From Alphaproteobacteria bacterium (GTDB lineage Bacteria; Pseudomonadota; Alphaproteobacteria; Rhodospirillales; WMHbin7), in assembly GCA_015231795.1 (NCBI GenBank), contig JADGAX010000004.1, positions 90,001 through 154,000 on the forward strand: a DNA stretch of 64,000 nt, in the 5' to 3' direction. Every line of letters starts with the position of its first letter. Within the stretch, counting starts at the first letter, position 1. Shown in pieces: positions 42,919 to 51,161 of the stretch. The position numbers and the translations under genes are program-made. The notes beneath the pieces were generated by a model. It did no database searches and was not told the origin of the DNA. It saw only the letters and a program-made list of their open reading frames with translations.

Positions 42919-43356
42919 TCAATCACCCAGATTTGCGTAGATCCGGCGCATCAGGCCGTGCAGCTTGGCTATCTCGGCTGGCGAGAAACCTTCCAAAGCT
43001 GCCCGCTCGACCGCCAGCGCCTTGGGTATCAGCGCCTCGGCGATCTTTTTGCCTTTGCCGGTCAGGCGCACCAGAACCGCTCGGGAATCTTGGGGGCTTT
43101 TCTCGCGCTTGAGCAGTCCCCTTTTTTCCATGCCGCCGATCATGCGAGACAGGGTCGAAGGATCGATGCTGGTATGGCGAGCGATGTCCGACTGCATCAA
43201 CTGGCCGACATGCCAGACGCAGGCCAGCACCCGCCATTGGCCCAGCGACACGTCGTAACTTGCAAGGTCCTTCTCGAAAGCGAGAACGATGCGGCCCGCC
43301 GCCCGGTTGAGCAGGTAGGGGGTAAATCGGTCGAGATCGAATTGTGCGCTGTCCAA
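42919..43356 (-). CDS. MarR family transcriptional regulator
   Basis: Winged-helix repressor of 145 residues. It shows the dimerisation helix (YLLNRAAGRIVLAFEKDL), helix-turn-helix MQSDIARHTSIDPSTLSRMIGGMEKRGLL (about 56-84) and the wing KSPQDSRAVLVRLT. The start is taken as TTG 43356, because GGAG lies about 6 bases before it and no ATG fits upstream. It diverges from the AMP-ligase gene, whose promoter holds a perfect inverted repeat, the likely operator. Related MarR proteins of aromatic pathways (BadR, CouR, FerC, HcaR) respond to acyl-CoA thioesters; the same is inferred here. Confidence 0.87.
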   Translation of the reverse strand: MDSAQFDLDRFTPYLLNRAAGRIVLAFEKDLASYDVSLGQWRVLACVWHVGQLMQSDIARHTSIDPSTLSRMIGGMEKRGLLKREKSPQDSRAVLVRLTGKGKKIAEALIPKALAVERAALEGFSPAEIAKLHGLMRRIYANLGD

Positions 43357-43426
43357 GCCCGTCTCCGTGCATGCGATATGTGAAATATAACGACAAGCCC
43401 ATTGCAAAGGCCAACGAAATTCTGGC

Positions 43427-43454
43427 TTGCCTTTGTTGCAAATGCAACTATCAT
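43427..43454 (+). promoter_or_regulatory. Predicted promoter of the AMP-ligase operon
   Basis: TTGCCT (43427-43432), a 16-base spacer and TATCAT (43449-43454) lie 35 bases before the ligase ATG. The MarR-type inverted repeat fills most of the spacer. Confidence 0.55.
43435..43448. promoter_or_regulatory. Perfect inverted repeat, likely MarR operator
   Basis: GTTGCA-AA-TGCAAC: two 6-base arms with a 2-base spacer, between the -35 and -10 boxes of the ligase promoter in the 132-base divergent region. Bound repressor would block RNA polymerase directly. An additional ATTGCAAAGG half-site-like stretch lies at 43401. Confidence 0.65.
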
Positions 43455-43488
43455 GTCGGCAATCAATAACGAGTAGGGATGAGACGTC

Positions 43489-45117
43489 ATGTTGGAAGGG
43501 TGCGTTCCCTGGCCCGATGACTTCGCCAAGCGCTATCGCGCCATGGGCCTTTGGCAAGACATCACCTTGTTCGAAATGATGGAGCGTTCGGCCCAGCGCT
43601 GGCCGGATCGCGTCGCCATCGTGGATGGCTTGCAGCAGATCACCTATGCCCAATTGGTCGAGCAGGCGAGGCGGCTTTCGGCGGGCTTTCACGAACTGGG
43701 ATTGAAGCCCCTGGACCGCGTGGTGTTCCAGCTGTCCAACTCGGGCGCTTTCGTGATCGCGTTTCTGGCCCTGTTGCGCATCGGCGTCATTCCGGTGATG
43801 GCTCTGCCGCCGCACCGCCAAAACGAAATCCGCCATTTCTTGAAATTCTCGGGCGCCGTCGCCTATCTGATTCCCGACCGAGTGCGCAATTTCGATTACC
43901 GGACCATGGCCCGCGAGATGCAGGCCGAGAATCCGGCCCTGCGCCATGTCATCGTCAGCGGCGAGGCTGATCAAGGACAGGTGGCGCTGTCAACTTTGAT
44001 GGCCAGCGCAGCCCCCCCGCCCGACTTGCGCCCCGATCCGTCCGAAGTTGCCCTGATGTTGCTGTCGGGCGGCACCACGGCTCTGCCCAAACTGATTCCG
44101 CGCACCCATAACGACTATGTGCTGAACGCGAAACTGGCGGGAAGTGCTTGCCAGTTCGACGAGACCACCGTCTTTCTGGCGGTGCTGCCGCTGGCCCACA
44201 ATTATTCCCTGGCTTGCCCCGGCATTCTGGCCGCCTTCACCTATGGCGGCAAAGTGGTGATCTCGCCAGGCCACGACGCCGACGCCATTTTCAAGACCGT
44301 CGAGCAGCAGCGCATCACGGTCATTCCGGCGGCGGTGCCGCTGATCGCCTCTTGGGTCAATTCCGACATTCCCAAAAAGTATGATCTGTCATCCTTGCGC
44401 TTGGTGCAGAACGGCGGCGCTCGGCTATCCACCGAATTGCGCGTGAAATTGCGCGCCCATCTGGGATGCCTGACGCAGGAAGATTACGGCACCGCCGAAG
44501 GGCTGATCAACCTTACCCGCCACGACGACCCCGAAGAGGTGCAGCTGACCAGTTCCGGCCAGCCCATTTGCGATCAAGACGAGATCAAGGTGCTGGACGC
44601 CAACGGCAACGAAGTGCCGGACGGCGAGCCGGGCGAACTGGCGGTGCGCGGCCCCTACACCATTCGCGGCTATTACAACAACCCCACCGCCAACGCCAAG
44701 GCCTTTACCGAAGACGGCTTTTACAAAATGGGCGATGTGGTCAGGAAGCAAGGACGCGTCATCTGGGCCGAAGGGCGCAAGGGCGATTTGATCAACCGGG
44801 GCGGCGAGAAGATCAGCGTCGATGAAATCGAGAATCTGATCTTGAAACATCCGGCGGCAAACAGCGTCGCCGTGGTGGCCATGCCCGACCCCATCTATGG
44901 CGAGAAGGCTTGCGCCTTCGTGACCTTGAAGGAAGGCCAGCGGATGGATTTCAAAAATCTTTCCGATTTCCTTCTGGCCCAGGGCATCGCAAAGTTCAAA
45001 CTGCCCGAGCGCCTGGAAGTGCTGGACGAATTTCCCATCAGCCCGGCAGGCAAGATTCTGCGCCGGACCCTGCGCGACATGATCGAGGCCAAGCTGGCCG
45101 ATGAAAAAGGAAACTGA
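43489..45117 (+). CDS. Aryl acid AMP-ligase, EntE/DhbE-like (salicylate-type pocket)
   Basis: ANL-superfamily enzyme of 542 residues that adenylates an aromatic carboxylic acid, then probably transfers it to CoA. The P-loop is SGGTTALPK (193-201), a YGTAEG motif follows, and the C-terminal catalytic Lys522 lies in SPAGKILR. In the aryl pocket Asn238 and Cys243 (HNYSLACPG) match the Asn/Cys pattern of salicylate-activating ligases rather than the Asn/Ser of 2,3-dihydroxybenzoate ligases; the later pocket segment (QEDYGTAEG) is atypical. No siderophore synthetase lies nearby, and the partners are a MarR regulator and a flavoprotein, so catabolism is more likely. Confidence 0.87.
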   Translation: MLEGCVPWPDDFAKRYRAMGLWQDITLFEMMERSAQRWPDRVAIVDGLQQITYAQLVEQARRLSAGFHELGLKPLDRVVFQLSNSGAFVIAFLALLRIGVIPVMALPPHRQNEIRHFLKFSGAVAYLIPDRVRNFDYRTMAREMQAENPALRHVIVSGEADQGQVALSTLMASAAPPPDLRPDPSEVALMLLSGGTTALPKLIPRTHNDYVLNAKLAGSACQFDETTVFLAVLPLAHNYSLACPGILAAFTYGGKVVISPGHDADAIFKTVEQQRITVIPAAVPLIASWVNSDIPKKYDLSSLRLVQNGGARLSTELRVKLRAHLGCLTQEDYGTAEGLINLTRHDDPEEVQLTSSGQPICDQDEIKVLDANGNEVPDGEPGELAVRGPYTIRGYYNNPTANAKAFTEDGFYKMGDVVRKQGRVIWAEGRKGDLINRGGEKISVDEIENLILKHPAANSVAVVAMPDPIYGEKACAFVTLKEGQRMDFKNLSDFLLAQGIAKFKLPERLEVLDEFPISPAGKILRRTLRDMIEAKLADEKGN

Positions 45118-45118
45118 G

Positions 45119-47095
45119 ATGAGCGGCAAATTCCCCGGCGAAGACAGACTGCCCACTTTGTTCCAGCCCTATCAGTGGGGTCGCTTCAAGCTGAAGAACC
45201 GCGTGAAATACGGGGCTTGCTGCGTTTCGAACTACAACGAGCGCGATGGGCGCATCACGCCCCGAGAACTGGCGCGCACCCGCGTGATCTCGAAAACCGG
45301 CTGCGGCATGATCACCAACCAGGGCGCCTATCCCGACCCCCGAGGCGAAGGCAAGGCTTATTTCCGCCAGGTCGCCATCCATGACGACAAGTTCCTGCCG
45401 CAGTTCGAGGAAATCGCCGGATTCATCCACGACGCGGGTGCTTTGGCCGTGCAGCAGATTTTGCATGCTGGGCGTTATGGCGGCATCGATCTTGGCTATT
45501 GCGTCCAGCCCTCGGTGGTGCCGCAGACCCTGCCGCACTTCCGCCCGCCGAGAGAGCTGTCCAAGGACGACATCCGCCAAACCATCAAGGAACATGCCGA
45601 CGCCGCCAAGCGCGCCGTGAAGGCCGGTTTCGACGCCACCGAAATCACCAGCTTCATGGGCTATCTGCTGGCCAATTTCTGTTCGCGCTTCACCAACCAG
45701 CGTTCGGACGAATATGGCGGCAGCATCGAAAACCGCGGGCGCTTCATGCGCGAAATGATCCACGAGATCAAAAGCGCCACACCTGACAATCCGCTGATCG
45801 TGCGCTTGAACGGCACCGAACTGATGGACCGCTGGGGCGGCAACTCGATGGATGACTGTTTCGAGTTGATGCAACAGGCCGCCGATTGCGGCGTCGACAT
45901 GATCAGCGTCACCGTGGGCTGGCAGGAAGCGCCTGAATCATCCATCGGGCGCGACATCCCGCCCGGCTATTGGAATCATCTGGCGGCCAGGGCCAAGAAG
46001 CTGCTGCCCAGCATGCCGATCACGTTCGGCGTGCGCTTGCCCAGTCCGGAAATGGCCAACGACTGCATCGAAAAAGGCGAGTTCGATCTGTGGGAGGTTT
46101 GCCGCCCGCTGCTTTCCGATCCCGAGATGCTGGAAAAGGTGCGAGAAGGCAGGGACGACGAGGTGCGCCGCTGTGTTGGTTCGCTCAACTGCTTGTCGCG
46201 CCTGTTCCGCGACCTGCCCTATACCTGCACCGTCAATCCGGCCCTGGGCCATGAGGTGGAACCCGAATATCACATCACCCCGGCGGCGGTGAAAAAGAAG
46301 GTGATGGTGATCGGCGCCGGACCGGCTGGCATGGAATGCGCCATTGCAGCGCGCGGACGCGGCCATGAGGTGACGGTGTTCGAGCGTTCGGATCGCATCG
46401 GCGGCGCGTTGTTGGGCTATGCCATGAACGATCTGGCGCACAAGGAAGACCTGCTCGACATCGTGCGCTATTACGAAACCATGGCCCAGAAGAAGGGGAT
46501 CGAGGTCAAATTCAATACCGGCATGGACCCCAAACTGATGCGCAGCCTGTTGCATCAGTACGACGTCGCCGTGGTGGCGACCGGAGCCAGGGTGGAGACA
46601 GAACGTTATCCCGCCTGCTCGCAAGACGGCCTGATGATGGACGCCAAGGATGTGGCGATCGGCAAGGCGGTGCCCGGCAAGCGCGTCGTCATCTTGGGGG
46701 CGGGCAAGATCGGATTGACGCTGGCCGAAGCCCTGGCCACCAAGGGCCATCAGGTGACGCTGGTGGAATCCGAAAAGCGGATCGCAGGCGATGTGATGCC
46801 CAGCTTCAAATGGCGTCATTCGCAATGGATCCAGGAATTGAAAATTCCCGCGCTCACCTCGTCGAAGGTGCTGGCCATCGGTGATGGCGGCGTGAAGATC
46901 GCCAACGACAAGGGCGAGGAAACGATTGTACCCGCCGACACGGTGATCGTGGCGGGTCCTCGCAGACCCAATCAAGACCTGATCCACGAGTTGGAATGGA
47001 TGATCGACGAGGTGCATGGCTGCGGCGATTCCATGGTGCCGCGCGGCCTGACCCAGGCCATCCATTACGGCTATTGGCTGGGGGTGCGCATCTGA
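45119..47095 (+). CDS. Old Yellow Enzyme-type NAD(P)H:flavin oxidoreductase, 2,4-dienoyl-CoA reductase-like
   Basis: Two-part flavoprotein of 658 residues: an N-terminal FMN TIM barrel (about 10-370) and a C-terminal FAD/NAD-binding half (about 395-655; VMVIGAGPAGMECA and a second VVILGAGKIG). FTNQRSDEYGGSIENR is conserved. Two departures are clear. The usual HxxHGYL active-site motif reads T177-S-F-M180-GYL, and the [4Fe-4S] motif CxxCxxxCx11C reads C352, Ser355, C358, C370 with one residue lost. ATG 45119 follows AAGGAAA. The substrate is probably the CoA ester made by the upstream ligase, 1 base away. Confidence 0.87.
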   Translation: MSGKFPGEDRLPTLFQPYQWGRFKLKNRVKYGACCVSNYNERDGRITPRELARTRVISKTGCGMITNQGAYPDPRGEGKAYFRQVAIHDDKFLPQFEEIAGFIHDAGALAVQQILHAGRYGGIDLGYCVQPSVVPQTLPHFRPPRELSKDDIRQTIKEHADAAKRAVKAGFDATEITSFMGYLLANFCSRFTNQRSDEYGGSIENRGRFMREMIHEIKSATPDNPLIVRLNGTELMDRWGGNSMDDCFELMQQAADCGVDMISVTVGWQEAPESSIGRDIPPGYWNHLAARAKKLLPSMPITFGVRLPSPEMANDCIEKGEFDLWEVCRPLLSDPEMLEKVREGRDDEVRRCVGSLNCLSRLFRDLPYTCTVNPALGHEVEPEYHITPAAVKKKVMVIGAGPAGMECAIAARGRGHEVTVFERSDRIGGALLGYAMNDLAHKEDLLDIVRYYETMAQKKGIEVKFNTGMDPKLMRSLLHQYDVAVVATGARVETERYPACSQDGLMMDAKDVAIGKAVPGKRVVILGAGKIGLTLAEALATKGHQVTLVESEKRIAGDVMPSFKWRHSQWIQELKIPALTSSKVLAIGDGGVKIANDKGEETIVPADTVIVAGPRRPNQDLIHELEWMIDEVHGCGDSMVPRGLTQAIHYGYWLGVRI

Positions 47096-47502
47096 TGATG
47101 CCGTCGCCGCAAAGCTGGCAACCCGTCTTCGACCGTCACGCCAATTTGTTCGAGGCGTTGGAAGACGGGCGCTCGCTGGCTTTCTTGGACAAATCCACCT
47201 GGGACGCCGGACAGGGCGACGCCCTGGAATGCCGACTGAACGGAAATCGCATGCTGGCCCAGGCGCAAAGCTGGGCGGGAGCGGCCAACTGCCAGGCCGA
47301 CATGCTGTTCGTGGGGCTTCGCGATTCGTTTGACAGACTGGATCAGGCCAAGCCCGACGAACGCTTCGGCCTTTTGAAGGACAGCATCCACGAGGGCGAT
47401 GTTTTGTTCTTCGTCATGCGCACCAAATGCACGCTGATCGATGTCGGCTGGGAGGATTTCCTCGACCAGTTGGGGTTGGCCTTCATGGGGGCGTGCCGGT
47501 GA
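47095..47502 (+). CDS. Hypothetical small protein in the aryl-acid operon
   Basis: Soluble protein of 135 residues, starting at ATG 47095 with a one-base overlap (TGATG) with the flavoprotein stop; a second ATG follows immediately. Three cysteines (CRLNGN, ANCQAD, TKCTLID) are spread through it without a metal motif; the fold looks alpha/beta. There is no signal peptide. I know no family for it. Tight coupling on both sides implies a function with the flavoprotein, for example as a small subunit or binding partner. Confidence 0.7.
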   Translation: MMPSPQSWQPVFDRHANLFEALEDGRSLAFLDKSTWDAGQGDALECRLNGNRMLAQAQSWAGAANCQADMLFVGLRDSFDRLDQAKPDERFGLLKDSIHEGDVLFFVMRTKCTLIDVGWEDFLDQLGLAFMGACR

Positions 47503-47690
47503 GCATTTTCCACAATCCGATGGGTGCGCCGGAACTGGCCTGCGACAATTGCGGCTGCCGCTGGTTCGACCGCATGGCCAACGCCTGCTATGAGTGCGGC
47601 CAACCTGTCACCAAGGAAATGGTGGCCGAGTTCGATCAGGCGCTGGAAGCCTTCAACCACCAGCAGGATACTAGACTGCCCGGCAAATAA
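47499..47690 (+). CDS. Small zinc-ribbon-like protein
   Basis: Protein of 63 residues starting at GTG 47499 in a 4-base overlap with the preceding gene. Two Cys pairs, CDNC (about 15-18) and CYEC (about 31-34), form a probable rubredoxin- or zinc-ribbon-like knuckle with an added CGC after the first pair. A charged helix follows. It could bind zinc or a single iron and serve as an electron carrier or scaffold for the flavoprotein. That is inference from context. It is the last gene of the module. Confidence 0.65.
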   Translation: MSIFHNPMGAPELACDNCGCRWFDRMANACYECGQPVTKEMVAEFDQALEAFNHQQDTRLPGK

Positions 47691-47706
47691 TGCCGGACGG
47701 GGAAAA

Positions 47707-48231
47707 CTATGCCGCCCCTTCCTGTCCGATCATCTGCGCGCTGAACGCCGCGTTCGATCCGGACAATTCCTGCCAGCGTTCCAGGAATCCTTCCCGTTCC
47801 ATCGCGACAAGATCGACGGCGAACTTGATCGGCTCGCGGTTTATCCACTGTCTTTGCGTCATCGCCGACTCATTCATGACCACCGTGCCGCCGGTGGCCT
47901 TGGCGATCATCTCGGCGCGCCTCTGCGCCAATTCCGGCCCACTGCCGTTATTGGGCAGCTTCGAGCCGATCACCCCCCCGAAAGCATTCGACATTTCGGC
48001 ATATCCCTCATTGCTGAGAGTTGCCACCGTCTTGCCGTTCAACACCACCCTGGCATATTCGCCGTAGCTGGTTTTTCCGGTGGGGCGAGTGAACATCTGC
48101 TCGATTATCTTTTTCTCTTCGAGCTTGAAGGCCTTTTCCTCTTGGGGACTTAGGCGGTGTATTTTCAACTTCTCGGGATCGATCTGCTTCATCTGCCTGA
48201 TGTCAATGCGCAGGGCGGCTTCAGTGACCAT
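47707..48231 (-). CDS. Hypothetical protein
   Basis: Protein of 174 residues with no family I recognise. It lacks a signal peptide and membrane helix. The N-terminal part is charged and helical (DPEKLKIHRLSPQEEKAFKLEEKK). The centre contains YARVVLNGKTVATLSNEGYAEMSN and a Gly/Asn-rich GGVIGSKLPNNGSGPELA stretch, followed by helical segments. It converges with the aryl-acid operon, with a 16-base gap, and starts 55 bases from the priA stop on the same strand. AGGA is near the expected ribosome-site position. Confidence 0.65.
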   Translation of the reverse strand: MVTEAALRIDIRQMKQIDPEKLKIHRLSPQEEKAFKLEEKKIIEQMFTRPTGKTSYGEYARVVLNGKTVATLSNEGYAEMSNAFGGVIGSKLPNNGSGPELAQRRAEMIAKATGGTVVMNESAMTQRQWINREPIKFAVDLVAMEREGFLERWQELSGSNAAFSAQMIGQEGAA

Positions 48232-48285
48232 GGCGCGAATCCTTTCTTGGTGAACGCAAGTAGGGAAGCAATCGCCGTGCCAGGC

Positions 48286-50454
48286 TTAATAAAAACTGAC
48301 CGGATCGATATCGACCTGAATGCGCGCCTGCTTGGGCAGGGCGACGGCGGCCAGCCAGGCCCGCAGATAGGTTTGAATTTTAACGCCATGCGCCGCCTTG
48401 ACCAGCAGGCGCGCCCGATGACGTCCGCGCAGAAGGGCCAAGGGGGCTGGCGCCGGTCCCAGCACATCGACGCCCTCTTGCCTTGGCGCGCCATAAGCCA
48501 GCGCATGGGCGGCGCGCGCCGTCATCGCTGCGTCGGGACTGGAAACGATAATGCCCGCCAACCGTCCGAAGGGCGGCATGCCCGCCTTGTTGCGCGCATC
48601 CGCCTCGGCATCAAGGAAACGTTCGATATCGCCGCTGGCCAGCGCCGCCATTACCGGATGATCGGGTTGCCACGTCTGCAAGAACACGCGGCCCGGCTTT
48701 TCGGCGCGACCCGCTCGTCCCGCCACCTGCCAGAGCAGCTGAAAACTTTTCTCGCCAGCGCGCAGATCGCCGCCCTCCAGGCCCAGATCGGCATCGACCA
48801 CGCCCACCAAAGTCAGTTGCGGAAAGTGATGTCCCTTGGCCACCATCTGCGTGCCGATCAGGATATCGATCTCATGGCGCTCCATGCGCCCCACCAACTC
48901 GCCGATGGCCCGTGGGCTTTCCATCAGATCGCTGGCCATCACTTCGACGCGGGCATCCGGAAATCGCGCCACGGTTTCCTCGGCCAGCCGCTCGACGCCG
49001 GGGCCAAGGGCGACCAGCGTTTCCTTTTCATGGCAGGAAGGGCAGGCGTCGGGCGGCGGCAATGTATGGCCGCAATGATGGCAGACCAGTTTGCGTTGGG
49101 AACGATGTTCGACCATCCAGGCCGTGCAGTTGGGGCATTGAAAGCGATAGCCGCAAGCCCGGCATAAGGTGAGCGGCGCATAGCCGCGCCGGTTCAGAAA
49201 CAGCAGCGACTGCTCGCCCGCCCTCAAGGTTTCTTCCAAGGCCTGCGCCAAAGGTTCCGACAGCCATGAATTGCGCCTGGGCGGAAATTTGCGCAGATCG
49301 ATGCGCTTGATCAGGGGCAGTTCAGCCGACCCATGCCGCTCGGCCAGATGCAGGCGCTTATAGCGGCCCTGGCGGGCGTTGGCCGCCGTCTCCAAGGAAG
49401 GCGTCGCCGAGGCCAGGATGCAGGGAAAGTCGCCCAGATGGGCGCGCACCACCGCCATGTCGCGCGCGTGATAGATGACGCCTTCTTCCTGCTTGAAGGC
49501 TTGGTCATGTTCCTCGTCCACCACGATCAGCCCCAGATCGGGATAGGGCAGAAACAAGGCCGAGCGAGCGCCCACCACCAACCTCGCCTCTCCGCTGGCC
49601 ACGGCGCGCCAAGTGTCGCGCCGCCTGGCCGGGGTGATCTCGGAATGCCAGACCGCCGGAGCCACCCCGAACCGGCCTTTAAAGCGCTCCAGCCATTGCG
49701 CCGAGAGGGCGATTTCCGGCAACAGCACCAGAACCTGCAGCCCCTTTTGCAAGGCCGCAGCAATCGCCTCGAAATAAACTTCCGTCTTGCCCGATCCGGT
49801 TACGCCGTCCAGCAGCGTCACAGAAAATCCCTCGCTTTGGCGCAGATCGTCCGCCGCTATACGCTGATCGGGCGACAAGATCGCTCCGGGCAGATGCAGA
49901 TCAGGCGCTTGGAACAATCTGTGCGGCGCCATCGGGGCTTCGGCCAGTGCGCCCAGGCGGATCAGATCGCGCACGGCCCCCGGCCCTACGCCGGCCCCTT
50001 TTGCGATCTCGGGGGCAGGGCGGGCCAATCCATCGGCAAGAAGCTCTTGGATGCGCTGGCGGGCTGGCGTCGGCTTGACGGTCTCGACCATATGCCAGCG
50101 ATAGGCGGCCACGTTCCTTGGCGGCTCTAGCGCTTCGGGCACGCTTAGGGCCATCTTGAGCACCGCGCCCGGCGGCGACAAGGTATAGGCCGCCACCCAA
50201 TCGATGAAGCGGCGCGTCACTTGCGGCATGGGGGGCAGGTCCAGCGCCGCCTCGATGGGCTTTAAGCGGCTGGACGCCACATCGCCGGGCGGGCCGTCCC
50301 AAACGATGCCGACAAGATAACGATTCCCTAACGGAACGCGCACATACTGTCCGGGCTGGGCCATCAGACCCGCTGGCGCCACATAGTCATAGGGCCCCGC
50401 CAAAGGCAGGGGCAGCAACACGGCAAGGCGGGTATCGGGCGCGGTCATCGACAT
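48286..50454 (-). CDS. priA: Primosomal protein N', replication restart helicase
   Basis: Reloads the replisome at stalled forks; superfamily 2 helicase, 722 residues. It has an N-terminal 3'-DNA-binding domain, Walker [12 protein letters not shown], the DEEH box in [14 protein letters not shown], and the zinc-binding insertion with paired cysteines (CRAC, CPNC, CHHC, CPSC). [12 protein letters not shown] and QVAGRAGR helicase motifs follow. It diverges from the DUF484 gene, with 29 bases between. Confidence 0.96.
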   Translation of the reverse strand: MSMTAPDTRLAVLLPLPLAGPYDYVAPAGLMAQPGQYVRVPLGNRYLVGIVWDGPPGDVASSRLKPIEAALDLPPMPQVTRRFIDWVAAYTLSPPGAVLKMALSVPEALEPPRNVAAYRWHMVETVKPTPARQRIQELLADGLARPAPEIAKGAGVGPGAVRDLIRLGALAEAPMAPHRLFQAPDLHLPGAILSPDQRIAADDLRQSEGFSVTLLDGVTGSGKTEVYFEAIAAALQKGLQVLVLLPEIALSAQWLERFKGRFGVAPAVWHSEITPARRRDTWRAVASGEARLVVGARSALFLPYPDLGLIVVDEEHDQAFKQEEGVIYHARDMAVVRAHLGDFPCILASATPSLETAANARQGRYKRLHLAERHGSAELPLIKRIDLRKFPPRRNSWLSEPLAQALEETLRAGEQSLLFLNRRGYAPLTLCRACGYRFQCPNCTAWMVEHRSQRKLVCHHCGHTLPPPDACPSCHEKETLVALGPGVERLAEETVARFPDARVEVMASDLMESPRAIGELVGRMERHEIDILIGTQMVAKGHHFPQLTLVGVVDADLGLEGGDLRAGEKSFQLLWQVAGRAGRAEKPGRVFLQTWQPDHPVMAALASGDIERFLDAEADARNKAGMPPFGRLAGIIVSSPDAAMTARAAHALAYGAPRQEGVDVLGPAPAPLALLRGRHRARLLVKAAHGVKIQTYLRAWLAAVALPKQARIQVDIDPVSFY

Positions 50455-50483
50455 AGATTAGCAGCTTTGGGAATGACGACACC

Positions 50484-51161
50484 ATGAGTGAAAAGCCCTT
50501 CGAAATCGACGCCATTCAGGTTCTGAAATTCCTGGAGCGCAATCCCGATTTCCTGTCCCATCATCCCCAGGCGCTGGACATTCTGGCCCCGCCTGACCGC
50601 TTTGGCGAGCGGCGCGTGGTCGATATGCAGAATATGATGATGCGCCGCCTGCAAGAGCGCATGGAGCGATTAAAGGCCGATGCGGGCGAGGTGGTGGCCA
50701 TCACCAGGGCCAATCTGTCCAGCCAGGCGCGCACCCATGCCGTGGTGCTGGCCCTTTTGGAAGCCCAGGATGTAAACGGCTTTCTGCGCGTCATCGCCGA
50801 AGACCTGCCGATGCTGCTGGACCTGGATGCCGCCGTGCTGGCCTTCGAGGAAGACATCTTTCCCGAATTCCATTCGCCCGTCGTCGCCAGACTGGAAACC
50901 GGCACGGTGGCCGGATTGATGCTGGGCAAGGAAGCCTTGTTGCGCGCCAGCCTGTCCATTGAAGAGGGCCTGTACGGCGCCGCCGCCCCGCTGATTCTGT
51001 CGGATGGGTTGGGCCGCCTGTCGGTCAATGGCGTGCCCGGCCTGATGTGCCTGGGGTCGCGCTATGAAGGCATGTTCGAACCCGGCCAGGGGCTTGACCT
51101 GTTCATGTTCCTGGCCCGCGCCATCGAACGCATGGCCGAACGCGTTCTCAATCACCGATGA
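50484..51161 (+). CDS. DUF484 family protein
   Basis: Cytoplasmic protein of 225 residues with the DUF484 pattern: N-terminal FLERNPDFLSHHPQALDIL, a VDMQNMMMRRLQERMERLK helix and a GAF-like C-terminal domain. The family is usually encoded directly before xerC, as here (4-base overlap), but its function is not established. A link to chromosome dimer resolution is inferred from this recurrent pairing only. Confidence 0.88.
   Translation: MSEKPFEIDAIQVLKFLERNPDFLSHHPQALDILAPPDRFGERRVVDMQNMMMRRLQERMERLKADAGEVVAITRANLSSQARTHAVVLALLEAQDVNGFLRVIAEDLPMLLDLDAAVLAFEEDIFPEFHSPVVARLETGTVAGLMLGKEALLRASLSIEEGLYGAAAPLILSDGLGRLSVNGVPGLMCLGSRYEGMFEPGQGLDLFMFLARAIERMAERVLNHR

Noticed and set aside
43357-43974. 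Longer version of the MarR protein, with up to 351 residues
   Set aside because: The extra part runs through the divergent promoter and into the ligase gene antisense; the MarR family begins near the TTG at 43356.
43489-45117. Siderophore biosynthesis role for the aryl-acid ligase
   Set aside because: No isochorismatase, carrier protein, synthetase or iron-box-like site lies in the neighbourhood; a MarR regulator and a flavoprotein point to catabolism.
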